A DNA stretch of 64,000 nucleotides, from positions 1,168,789 through 1,232,788 of the forward strand of contig NW_006920420.1 in the NCBI RefSeq assembly GCF_000344685.1, given 5' to 3'. Positions 32,066 through 42,923 of the stretch are shown piece by piece. How positions within the stretch are numbered: position 1 is the first letter of the stretch; each line of letters starts with the position of its first letter. The notes beneath the pieces are model-generated. The model was given only the letters and a program-made list of their open reading frames with translations. It did no database searches and was not told where the DNA came from. Source of the DNA: Gloeophyllum trabeum ATCC 11539. Its lineage: Eukaryota > Basidiomycota > Agaricomycetes > Gloeophyllales > Gloeophyllaceae. The position numbers were made by a program, and so were the translations under genes.

Positions 32066-33022
32066 TCAGAGCTTGACGGCCGCGAGGAACCCGTCCCAGT
32101 AGCGCACCCCGACGGTCTGGACGGTCGTCGCCTCAAGCTCCGCGTCGTCCTTGAGCTGCTCGAGCAGGCGGCGCACGCCCGCGACGCGCGTGTCGTCGGT
32201 GACGCTGGGGTCGGAGACCCAGCCCGCGTTGACCATGTTGTCCACGAGCTGTGTGGGCGTCTGCATCAGCGTTTGCTTGTATGGCGGCCGGCGCGGCGGG
32301 GGAGGAGGAGGCAGAGGAGGGGGAAGGCGACACTCACGACGAGCGCGCCCTGGCGCAGGAGCGGCTTGGCGAGGCGCACGTAGTCCGCGACGTGCTCGCT
32401 GTCCGCGTCGATGAACGCCATGTCGAACGGCGGCGCGCCGTCCGCGCGGAGCTTCTCCAGGCTCGCGCTGCCGTCGCCGACGATGATCTGCACTTTGGAG
32501 GACAGCCCCGCGTGCGCGATGTTCTCCTTCGCTACCTAAAGCGTTTAGTTAGTGATGGGATCTGGGGAAGTGGTGGTGGGAGATGGAAAGCGGACCTCGG
32601 CGTGCTTGGGGCTGTACTCGAGGGTGACGAGCTGCCCGTCGGCAGGGAGGGCGCGCGCCATGTAGATCGCGGACAACCTATCCCCAGCTGCAATCAGCAA
32701 CCGGCCCATCACTCGAAAGACCTAGGGACACCCACCCGCCGAGCGTGCCCAGCTCCAGCACGCGCCTCGCGCCGGTCACCTTCACCATGATCCCCAAGAA
32801 CTTGCCCTGCATGGGGCTGATGAAGATCGCCGGCAGCCCCTTCTCCTTGGTATTCCTGATCACATGGTCGACGACGGGGTCGGGCTTGACGAGGCGCGCG
32901 GCGTGGTACTCGTCCTCGCGGCACCACTCGTGGAACCGCGCGTCCTGCGCGAGCAGCGGCGCGTACTCGGTGCCTTCAAAGTAGGGCCTGCTCGCGGGGG
33001 GAAGGCTCGCGGACTGAGACAT
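32066..33022 (-). CDS. Cation-dependent class I O-methyltransferase (CCoAOMT/COMT-like)
   Basis: Exons 33022-32736, 32677-32596, 32535-32338 and 32248-32066 encode 249 residues. SAM-binding motif I is VLELGTLGG; motif II follows with LVTLEYSPKHAEVAKENI; the metal/SAM acidic motif is FIDADSEH; and LVDNMVNAGWV is the post-II strand that supplies the DN pair to the metal site. This is the family 3 methyltransferase pattern, which methylates catechol-type hydroxyls using Mg2+ or similar. The substrate is unknown. A TATAAA lies on the minus strand about 90 bp before the start codon. The leader has a CCCACA-type simple repeat (33055-33080). A plus-strand frame through the same DNA is a GC shadow. 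Confidence 0.88.
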
Positions 33023-33973
33023 GTCGTTGCTGGTGTGGAGGTTGTGCTTTGGAGTGTGGGTGTGGGTGTGGGTGGGCTGGGTGGAGGTGGCGAATACACT
33101 GAGGCCTTTATAGCGCGGTGGGCTGCGTGCCCAGGGAGTCCTGAGTAGGGCCTGCGCGCGAATCATGGCGGCCATCGTCAGGGCAGGACTCGAGTGAGAT
33201 GGGGCCGTACCGCTGCCCCTCCCGTCCTTCTTACGCTGTTCGTACGCTCGCGGGGGTAGTCCTGCCGGCGGGCGTCGTAATCTAATCAGATTAGACCGTG
33301 CGTGGCTGCGGCATCGCTCGTAGACGCGGCTCGGCACAGGATTGGTTACGACATGATAAAAATATCAGGTGAGTCTGGAAATTTGCACGCGTAGAGACGG
33401 GCGAATATTGGCCGCCTGTGCATGTGAAGACCCACCGTAGCAGTCGTGCTACGCAGCAACGGCACCCAGAGCATTAATGTGTATCCAGGTGATTGCGTTT
33501 TTGTTCGGCGGGGTGGTGGAGGCTCAAACCACAGTGGTGCCACAATGTCTGGCCGTACGTGGACGCTCGGCCGAGGGGGGCATCAGTGATCTTATCAGAT
33601 TAGATGCCGCCGACGATGGGGGCGTGGGATCTGTGACTTCTCGCAATGGGTGCGCAGAAGATGCCACACGTCTTTCAATTGCAAGCCAAACGAGTCGTAG
33701 CCTGAATCCCACCGCTACCACCACAAACTCAGCAAGCCCAACGGGAGGGTCGAAGCGAGGCATCCCAAGCATTCCTAGGCCAAACGTGTTTTGAACGGGA
33801 TATACAATGCCTCAGAGATACTCCTGGGATCAATAGCTTATTTACTCCAATAACCTATAGTGTACCCAACCTCAACTTGCACAGGAGCAGTAGGACACGT
33901 TCATTATATGTATTAAGATATGGGTGACGTGGGTATATACATAAATTAAACTTTCCATCGCGCGCACTGTCTC
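33023..33973. other. Spacer upstream of the O-methyltransferase
   Basis: It holds the minus-strand promoter of the methyltransferase and the 3' flank of the TPR gene. A near-palindrome TAATCTAATCAGATTAGA is at 33278-33295 and a related ATCTTATCAGATTAGAT at 33589-33605. A 105-residue plus frame (33477-33794) has no motif and is not called. Confidence 0.45.
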
Positions 33974-36900
33974 TCATAAGCACCATCCGACAGCAGCACC
34001 GATACTCCGGACCCCTCTCGTCACCGATAACCCCAAAGCAAAGGTCAAGCACTCCCGCTCCCGCTCCCTCCGTCCCTGCAGCCCATAAGCCTTGGCAAGG
34101 AAGTACCACGCCTCGGGCACATCCCACCCGACCCCCCGCGTCAGGTCGTTCAGCATGCCCGCCGCCAGGTCGACGTTGTCCGGGTCGGGTCTCTCTGCGT
34201 GCGGGCTGATCGGCGACAGCGCGGCGCCCGGCTGCGTCAGGTACAGCTGGCTCAGGTGGATGATGGCGGGTATGTCGTCTGTCGATATGAATAACGCCTT
34301 CTGAAAGGCTTCCTTCGCGCGCCGCGGGTTGTTCAGAGCCATGTAATACAGGCCAAGCTAGGATAAATGAGGTGTTAGAGGCCTGTCTGCTTGATCGCAC
34401 GAGGAGCCCTACCTGCACCCATACTCCAGTATTCTGTGGATCCTGGACCTCCGCGTCTTGTATAGCCCCCTTGGCCTGGTCGACGTTGTCTAGTCTCCGG
34501 AATGTTGCGGCGGACATCAACCAAAGGTCGCTGAGCAGCTTCCTCTCTCTGGCCATACGTTTATTCCATTTCGTCAACGGCTGTTGAGGCGATAATGAAG
34601 GCGGCGGCGGCGGTGCGGATTCCATGAACGCAAGGTCTTGCTGGGAGCGAGATATCGGTGAAGCAAGGAATCGCCGAGAAGACCTATGGATAGAGGAGGC
34701 TTGATAAGGAGAGCGGGCCAGTGGGTCGCGGAAGTCTGCAATGAAGATGGGGTGAGTGGGAGTTCCCCTTGAACAGAACAGCACATACTCGGCGCTGAAT
34801 TGGTCCTGCGAAGATGGTTAACAACGCCATTCCTGGTCACGCCATGCCCTATCTTTTTCGAGATGGTCGAGATCCTCGCCTGTCCTTTGTGCACTCGACT
34901 CTTCAGCATCTGTTGCACCTTCTTGCCGCCATCCCGGTCCTTCTCCAGCGAAGTCGACCGTTTCTCGGATAAGCCGTCTTCGCCAGATGGGAAGCCATTC
35001 GAAGGAACAACGGGGGTAGCGGGTTCGACGTTGATGGAAATAGGCGACGGCCGCTCGGTTTCCGAAGACTTTGTCTGCTGTGAGACATCCAGCGAATGAC
35101 GCTTTTCAGAGACTTGCGACAGCGGCTCCTGCTGGGGCAGATCCAAAGTAGATAACCGGTTGAGCTCCACAGACGTTCTGTTACTATCTATTGACTCCCT
35201 CCCTGTCGACGGATTATAGTCAACACTATTTAGGGAGCAGTAGGAATAAGCAGGCTGAACTTACGTGATTCACCTGTACCTCTCTTCTCGGCAAACCAGC
35301 GGAAGACCTCCGGTGCCTTCGTCTGTGCACCTTCCGGCCCCTCAACCATCTCAGCCAGAGCCAGCTGCGTCATACGCAACTGCAGCGCATATTCGAACGT
35401 ATCGTGTCGAGAAGGGACCGGGTGGTCGGGCAATGGTCGGAGCAACGACTCAGGCGGAGGGAGCCGGTGCATATCCGGATCCAGAAGCTTGACAAGGACC
35501 CCGCACTGAGGGTCAGGCGATGCTTTACCTGAGTCACCGCCGTGTTCATCTGGAGAGCCACCGTCGACAGAATATCCAGGGGCCGTCCCAGTTCCATTGG
35601 AAACACCAAAGTCCTTCGTCCTAACGTTCTGGCCATTGAGTTCTTCCGTGGCGGCGCCCTGAGCGTCTTGAGCATCCTGAGCTTCGTCCGGGTCTTCCCC
35701 AACGGTAGCACCAAGCTCGAGTACGCTCCGAGCCCCCCTCCAGTCACCGGTGGCCACCAAAAGCAGTCCCAGCAAATGCCAATATCGTATTTCCTCCGGC
35801 TCAGCCTCAACCGCCAGCCGTGCATGCTCGATCGCCTTCTCGTAATCCCGCGATGGACCAGGGCGGGTGAACGCCAGCGCGAGGTGGTAATGCCCTGAAG
35901 GTGTAGCAAACGTGCCCACAGAACGCTGGAACATCGTGAGTGCATGTGACAGCCGATCAGGCCTTGTACGCGGATCGAGCTCTAGAGACACGCCAGAGGG
36001 CAGGTCAGTTTTGAATGATCGCGGCCTAGCCGTCGAGTACCAGACACTCACCCTTATTAGCCATCATCATACTCCAAATACCCTCTGCCAAATCGACGCT
36101 GGCTGCGAGTTCCTTATCCTCCGCATCAAGCCTCGTCCTCGCCTTCTCGACCATAACCCCCGCCTCCTTCGCCTCCTCGATCCCCTCGCCCCCAGGCTTG
36201 GCCCCCGCGAGCCGGCACAGCATCCGCGCACCCTGCACGAGCGTCTCGACCCAATGCCGATCCGTGTCCGCGTCGAGCGCCGCACCGAGCACAGACGCAC
36301 TGTTCTCGTTCCCTGCCCGCGCGTCCGCCTCCGCGGTCTCACGCGCCTTGCCGACGACCTGCACATATAGGCGCAACGAGCGCTTGGCGAGCTCGGGGTC
36401 GCCCGAGACGTACAGCAGGCGCGACATGTGGCGGAAGATGCGGTACGAGTTGAATGTGAGGCGCGTTGCCCACCAGAGGACCTACAACCAAAGGTCGGAA
36501 TAGTACATGAATGAGCTGATGGCACACTCACGTCGATCACCAAGCCGGCGTAGTCTCCAACCGCCCCGCTCGCCTCCCACACGGCCACGCACAGGTCCAC
36601 GAAATCCTCCACTTTGACGTTCCTCTCCCCCGCCTTCGGGAACGTCGTGCTCACATTCAGGATCACCCTATACTCCTGAATCACCGGCCGCGCAATCCCG
36701 AGCCATGATGACGGCTTCGCCGCCTCCCTCGTCGAGAGGATTCGGTTCGGCGGCTTCGGCGTCGCCCGCGCCTGGAGGACGATCGCGCGAAGGTGCAGTA
36801 CCGCGACCGTCGCGCGGTGCTCTGTCCGGAACGTCGGCGGCCAGTGCGCGCTGCACACGTAGTACTGCTTCAGCAGCGTCCACAGCGGCCCGCTCGTGTC

Positions 36901-37904
36901 GCGCCCGAGCTCGGTCGTGCGCGCGGTGAGGATGATCGCACGCCAGAGCAGCCGTTCCGCCCACCGCCAGAGCTCGCGGTAGCGCGTGAACGAGCTGAAC
37001 TCGAGGGTACTGGCGCCGCGGTTGGAGGACGGGGCGGGCACGGGTCGTGGTAGCTCGGACTCGAGGACGGTGATGAGGGGGAGGGCGGCCGAGTAGATCT
37101 CCACGGCTTTCTGCATGTTATCCGGACGTAGTTTCTCGGCGCACATGCCTGGGCTGGGTCAGTTGTGATGTTCAAGCACGATAACCACCCTTACCTTCCA
37201 GGCAGACGCTTCTGATACTTTCCGTTAAAGCCCAAGCTCGTCCGTCGTTGATGTCGGGGAACCCGGCAGACGCGGAGTCATGGGACGCGACGCTTCCACC
37301 CCAGGAAGATGCAGGCGTGTCGGCGCGCGTGCTGGGGATCTGGAGAGTCGCTGCCTCCGACCTCATGCTCGCGGGTGGAGTCAAGCGACTTTGCAGGTCT
37401 GATATGTTAGGGACACTCGCTATGTAGGAGAGACATTCTTCTGGTCTCCCGAGGGAATAAGCATAGTATGCAAGAGCAAGTTTTAGAGACTTCGCAGGCC
37501 ATGATTAGAGCTCCATGCATTAGGCTATGTAATGTACCACGTACGTCGTAATTGGGCGCGTTCAGCTTCTTCAATGCCTCGTATCCAGCCCTGGCATCCT
37601 CCAACCTATCCTCTGGTAAGACGCACTCGTCACCGAGGTGCAAACATCCGTAAGGAGTCTCCTGCCCGTCTGACGCTTTGTTCTCGAGGCTCCCGCTCAG
37701 CAATAGTCCAAGATTTTGAGTTTGTGACGCGACCTCAGCTACGTCCGTGAACCCCTTGGCGTGCTTGTTGAACTTGCGCAGAAGTTCCGACCAAGAGAGA
37801 GGCGCCCCCTTCGGTGTCTTCGCCGGGGTAGATGACGCCCAGTCACCCGCCGTCAGCGCCGCTCGCAACTGCGCCCAGTAGTGCTGGTCTTTCGCATGAG
37901 ACAT
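33974..37904 (-). CDS. TPR protein of the Ypp1/TTC7 family (PI4-kinase complex)
   Basis: Eight exons, all phases closing: 37904-37545, 37489-37195, 37148-36532, 36481-36052, 35981-35265, 35187-34789, 34735-34413, 34357-33974; 1,174 residues. Tetratricopeptide repeats are visible as YHLALAFTRPG..YEKAIEHARLAVEAEP, YWHLLGLLLVATGDW, VWVQLGLYYMALNNPRRAKEAF and AWYFLAKAYGLQG. A Ser-rich disordered stretch with PSPISINVEP and a basic block separates N- and C-terminal repeats, as in Ypp1/TTC7. In yeast Ypp1 works with Efr3 to hold the PI4-kinase Stt4 at the plasma membrane, and has been linked to endocytosis. The assignment rests on architecture and the GRPEECLSYI and YRELWRWAERLLWRA blocks. Confidence 0.82.
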
Positions 37905-38526
37905 AGTATCAAGATAACATGGGGATTAAGCAAAGAATTTGTCACAAAAATAGGAGGCAAGGGTCCGCAGTGCAGCGCGTCGACTTGCACGCTGGTGCAG
38001 TCTAATTTAGATTACACTCAGAGCCCCTGGAATAAACTTGCGCTCTGCATCTGACTGCCTTCCTGGAAAGACTTCCCCAGTTATGTTCCACGAAGCTTCA
38101 AGTATATGTCCTACCGCCTCAGTTTATTCTATTTCTCGAGACTAGCGTTAGGTGTAGTGTGACTAACATTCTTGACTTTTGTACCCAGAGTCCTTATACC
38201 TCCCCATGTACATTAAGGAACGTCAACGCACCGAATCAGAATATCAGCAGCCTCCATCGACCCTTCGTGTAGCTTTCAGTCGTGGACCTACCGAAGCAAA
38301 ATTGTGGACTTAGGTGAAGCTTGCGTGTGTTTACTCTTTTCTGTCGACTCGAATTGGTTCGGCTCAGTTCAGTAGCCGGGCCAATTTGCGAGCCGATGAC
38401 GTCGTGCCCACTGACGGTGGCTCAAGGCTTGCCATGTCCACAATCCAGGTTTCTAACATACGCGTCGACCGTCACCCATCTATTCCTGTAACCTACTAGA
38501 AAAGCGATAAATAACGCAAAAGCGAC
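37905..38526. other. Divergent promoter region
   Basis: This 620-bp spacer lies between the divergently transcribed TPR gene and the NTF2-like gene. A palindrome-like TCTAATTTAGATTA is at 38001-38014, similar to the motifs near the methyltransferase. No gene is supported. Confidence 0.5.
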
Positions 38527-39383
38527 ATGCAAAGTCCAGCAGAAGAGATAGCACAGGTCATCAAGCTCCTTTGCAGCTCCGCCTCGCCCGACATCCAGAA
38601 AGCGACCGTCGAAAAGTAGGAGGTTTGTAATCTGACGGTGAAACTTCTGACACGGAGCTCCTAGGTATTTCTGTCCAGATGCTGAATTCAGGCATCCCCT
38701 GTGCCATGTGCCGCCCGGGATTAAGTCGAGGGAGGAGATCCTGGGGATATACCAGTACGTCCCTATTGATGGATTGATACCGTTCATATTGACTGATGCG
38801 TTAAGGTGGTACCGGATAATGTCTCCGAAGCTGAGCATTGAGGTGCATAGCGTTAGTGAGTGACCGAAGGCGGTACATGTTCTCTCGACTGGCTCAACTT
38901 GAATGGCAATAGTGTACGATGAGAGGCAGGGACGGCTCATAACCGACTCGACACAACTCTTCCACATCCGGTGGAATCCCTTCCGCCCTGCTTCAGCACG
39001 GTAAACTTCTCCATCCCCTCCTTCGTGAGATATAGTCAAGCTCATGCTGATATATCCTAGTTTGATGACGCACATCAAACTGCGAGAGGTCGATGGTCTG
39101 CATTACATCGCCCTCCAAGAAGATTGGTACCATCCGGACGTGAGCACACACTTTTTCCCCTCCCCTGCAGCGCTTCTTATCTGCAATACCTGCTCAGGAC
39201 TTCATGAACCTCCTGGTCCCACCGCTCACCCCGCTCATCCGGTTGGGCATGCGTATCGGTAGCATCGGCTCGAATATCAACGCCACTCTGTTCCAGGTGC
39301 TGTTAGGATGGTGGAGGCCTGGCTCTGGGCAGATAGTTCATGACGTTAAAGAGATAGGAAAGCCTGCAGGACGGGATGACTAG
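38527..39383 (+). CDS. Small conserved fungal protein, probably NTF2/SnoaL-like fold
   Basis: Six exons close perfectly: 38527-38615, 38665-38754, 38806-38855, 38913-39000, 39061-39139, 39198-39383; 193 residues. The order of elements fits an NTF2-like cone barrel: an N-terminal helix (EEIAQVIKLLCSS), KYFCPDAEFRHPLCHV, then a helix with KSREEILGIYQWYR, and strands with IEVHSV, TDSTQLFHIRW, MTHIKLREVDGLHYI and QEDWYHPDDF. A hydrophobic C-terminal helix follows (PPLTPLIRLGMRIGS). The fold call is inference from the pattern; similar multi-exon proteins occur widely in Agaricomycetes without known function. No catalytic residues can be assigned. Confidence 0.75.
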
Positions 39384-39887
39384 GCCGACTGAGAGTTTCA
39401 GTATCTATAGATGTAAGCTTATTCGCGGACTCATATTGGTTCTACTGTATCTTCAGCTGCTAGTATGTATATGTTTGTGGATCCATTCTTGCATGTCATG
39501 ATCGGCATTTGGCGATATCCCATCTGCGGTACACTTAGATGCACGATCTCCCAACATGCGCTCTCAGCAAAGTCTCAGTGTATGCTCACAGCCACCCGCG
39601 CATAGCAGCCACAAACCACTGTCCATGACTAGATTCACACGGTCATATTGAATTCCAGTGTTTGTCACACTCGACTAGTACTCTTTCTTACGAAAGACGG
39701 AAGCCTGAAGGTTATACAAGGTAAAGATGACTTTCCTCATGATTTACTCCTCCACTTCCTCGGTCTAAGAATAATTCCCGGTCCGCGGGTACCGGGATAC
39801 GCCACAACATTCAACTCATCTAGGAGATGCCTCCGGAAGAAGGCAGTTCACAATCATCACCTTAACATCAACCACAGCTGCCAGACT
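39384..39887. other. Intergenic region before the Dabb gene
   Basis: About 500 bp without a supported gene. The frame of the next gene is open upstream to 39648, but only the part from the ATG at 39888 shows conserved sequence. Confidence 0.5.
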
Positions 39888-40468
39888 ATGTCCGCGCCCA
39901 TTGTTCACATTGTCTCATTCAAGTACAAAGACCCGGCTGTAGCCCCAGGCACGTACGCTTTCTATCGCTGCCATCTACAGAACAGGCTTGACTCAACGTG
40001 TGTGCGACCTTGCAGAGGCAGCGCGCAAGTTCGCCGCCCTCAAGGATGAGTGCAAGCTCGACAACGGCAAAGGGGCGCCGTACATCGCGAGCTTCGCCGG
40101 CGGGAGCAACATTAGCCCCGAGGGCATGACCAAGGGCTTACACGCAAGTCTCTTCCTCCAGTAATACTACTATTCTGACCCTGGCTTAATGATGATACAA
40201 TGCAGCAAACCTTCGTGATGACGTTCCCAGACATCCCGACGCGGGATTATTACCTAGACCACGACCCGGCGCACCAGGCATTCAAGGTACGTGTCCCGGG
40301 GTCAGCTTGATCGCGGACTGATGCGTGCTCTAGGACTATATATTCCCTCTGGTTGAAGAGTACGTATCCCTTTGCCTCTATAAGTCATGAATCGCAAGGC
40401 TGATTTTTGGGTTGGGCAGCGCGTTCGTGTTCGATTTTAAAGATGGGTCCTACGCTCTTGCTTCGTGA
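39888..40468 (+). CDS. Stress-responsive A/B barrel (Dabb) domain protein
   Basis: Five exons: 39888-39952, 39981-40143, 40206-40286, 40334-40359, 40420-40468; 127 residues. The protein starts APIVHIVSFKYKD, continues with an amphipathic helix ending in EAARKFAALKDEC, then IASFAGGSNISPEG, a strand TFVMTFPD, DYYLDHDPAHQAFKDYI, and ends AFVFDFKDG. This is the ferredoxin-like Dabb pattern, with the H-x-V first strand and the D-P-x-H-x-x-F helix. Family members are small dimeric proteins, often stress-induced; no enzymatic role is assigned here. The second intron has a GC donor (GCAAGT) instead of GT. The other three introns are GT-AG. Confidence 0.82.
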
Positions 40469-40805
40469 AGGTTGCACCCGGGTCCGTCGATGAAGTGCCA
40501 GCATGAAGCATGTCGGGCTGTATAACGTATGATATGTGATGAAATGTAGCGATATGACGGGATCAATTCTCCTTTCAGCACAATGTTTGACCAAATGGTC
40601 GAGACACGAGGATTATTAGAAGAGTATCGGGACCGACTTGCTCGCTCAGCTGTATATTGCAGACTGCATAATTATCTGTCTTGTGAAGAGTGTTACACCA
40701 ACTGGGCTCATTTCGTTGAAATAGATACTGATCATGAGGTGCCAGCCACACTAATCTGTAGATCCCCCCAAGTCACTGGCATTACCCCGCGTTGATCAAA
40801 ATCCA
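40469..40805. other. Convergent 3' spacer between Dabb gene and Dph2
   Basis: About 340 bp lie between two convergent stops. A 70-residue plus frame (40583-40795) with several Cys and His has no splice partner and no family I recognise, so it is not called. Confidence 0.4.
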
Positions 40806-42923
40806 TTACTCCGCTTTATCGTTCGCGTATCCTCTAGCAATGCCGCTCCGTCCCTGCTCGAGCACACTTGGGGCGTCCTCCCCCAGTCTTGTCTCGAGGC
40901 CGCGGAAGGAACGAGACTGTAGGAACTCGGCTGCTCCGTACAATGAGTCTCCACATCCTAGACACGACTGTATCGCTCACCTGCTGCACTGTCCGAGAGA
41001 GTCGCTACAGTGTTATCCTGGTTGCGCAGAACGACGGCAGAGGGGGTCCCGCCCTCTACCTGTGGAGAATCCGCATCTGGGTAGGAATACTCCATGAGAA
41101 GCTGCGTGAGTCACGGAGTCGAAGGCACAGACCTGCACCACCGAACCGTCGTGCGGTCCGGTACTTGCCCGTGATGGTAGAAAAGATCGGCTGGTCGGGG
41201 TCTTCGCTATCGTCTTCTCGCTCTATCGTCCAGTTCATTAGCTGCACTGCCAACAAACGGGTAGAGGTAGACATACGATCAGCAGTTTCTTCCGGGACTT
41301 CGTTGTCGTGTTCTGCCAAAAGCCGCTCGAAATCGAGCACGTACTTCCCTGTCCAGCTCTGCTCTGACTTGAGCGCGATCTCGAGCTCGAATGGTGTTAC
41401 GATGGGTTTCATGAATTCCTGAGCGTGTCTCAACTGTTCGGCATGCAGCAAAAGCGCCACACAGAGAAGCTGACCTTCGATTCAATCAAGCTGTTCTCTG
41501 GGCACGCCACGAGCACAAAACACTCGATCTCCATGAAATTCGCGAGCTTGGCTGGGTTGAGCTTCCCTACACTGATGGTGTAGCTCTTCTTCCGCGACCG
41601 AGACAAGAGCGAGCGCAGGTGCGATATGAGGGGCAGATACGAGGCTGTCAGCTCATCAGTCGATCTATTAGATCTGGAAACCCTGCGTTTGGACTCGCCG
41701 AACGGATACTAACCAACTCCGAGAGTCCCGACTAGGATACCAAAGACATCCGCATCTCGTGCCTTCTGCACGGTGGCGTACCGTCTCATGAGCAGCCTGT
41801 TCGCCCGCCCGGACTCGAGGCGTGTTGAGCGAGTTTCCGGATTATAAGAGTATACCTTTCCGCGCTTTAGTGTATCCGGGGCAAGGGGCTCAGAAAGCTA
41901 CGAACCTCTGATGATGCATGGGTCATGAGTAGATTCGTCAAGCCGAGACTCTCGCCTCCAATGTAGAGAATAAGAGGATTATTGTCCTGGTCAAATGCAT
42001 CTGCGCCATCACCGTCCTCAGTGTTTGCGAGGGTTGCTTCGCTCGAGGGAGCGACAGCATTGGGTTTATGCGGCGATGGATCGAGTCTTAAGGGTATTCG
42101 AGAGTACTCAATGGTGACGCCAGGAAGGGCGCCTCTCAGCCTATTGATAACATGACCTGTAGCGGTTGGTGAGCGGGCAGGTTCCCGACATAGGATTGCT
42201 GGCCAAATTACCTGCGACGTGTGAGTATGCTACGTCATGCCTGAGGACCACTCTCTTTGGTTGATCTTTAGAACTTATGCATTCCGCTAGCTTTGAGACG
42301 CAATCCTCAACATCCAGAGTTTTCTTCCCGAACACGTATATCACGGGCATCCGGTATGTCCTTATCGTGCTTGTGTCAGGGTACGTCCTTGGGAGCGAGT
42401 TGGATATGCACGCACTTGCTCATGCAAGCATGACCATGGTGGACGATCAGATCAGCATCTACGTGTTGGGCGGCTACTTCATCTGCACAACAGCTGTATA
42501 GAAGAAATTTTCTTGTCAGGCGACAAATCAGAAACTGTCCAAGGAATCGAACCTGCCATAGGACGTGTCAGCCAGGACGTAGAGCTCTGGAGCCGCCTCG
42601 CTTCCTGCAGCTGCTTCCAGGTCTGACTTCAAGTGGCGATATATAGGTACCGAGTCGTGCAAGAGCTCGTCGGGGAATTGCAGGGCTATCTGGGTGCAGG
42701 ATCAGCTTTCCAGATCTAAACTGACGAAGCAAAAACACTAATACATAGATATACAGACCCTTTTGAAAGATCCTTGAATTATTTCAGTCGCAGTTCTTGG
42801 GATCTCGTAATATTCTCTGAATTCGTCGGCAGACCGATAATCAGGTGTGCTTGTCTCCGGCTTCACCTCGATAGCGCGAGTGATAACCTCTTCTCCAGTA
42901 GGTGCGAACGCAGTCGCAGACAT
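40806..42923 (-). CDS. DPH2: Dph2, diphthamide biosynthesis (3-amino-3-carboxypropyl-transferase subunit 2)
   Basis: Ten exons, all in phase: 42923-42759, 42689-42553, 42493-42416, 42360-42212, 42156-41906, 41855-41714, 41644-41475, 41418-41133, 41076-40981, 40933-40806; 533 residues. Diagnostic blocks are [76 protein letters not shown] and, at the end, [12 protein letters not shown]. Cys near 103, 124 and 355 match the three iron-sulfur positions of the Dph1/Dph2 family. With Dph1 it catalyses the first step of diphthamide formation on a His of translation elongation factor 2, in the cytosol. Dph2 is the partner subunit in the eukaryotic heterodimer. The spacing of conserved blocks is normal, so it appears intact. 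Confidence 0.93.

Noticed and set aside
38422..39078. A 218-residue minus-strand frame
   Set aside because: It is antisense to the six-exon NTF2-like gene, whose splice sites and phases all fit.
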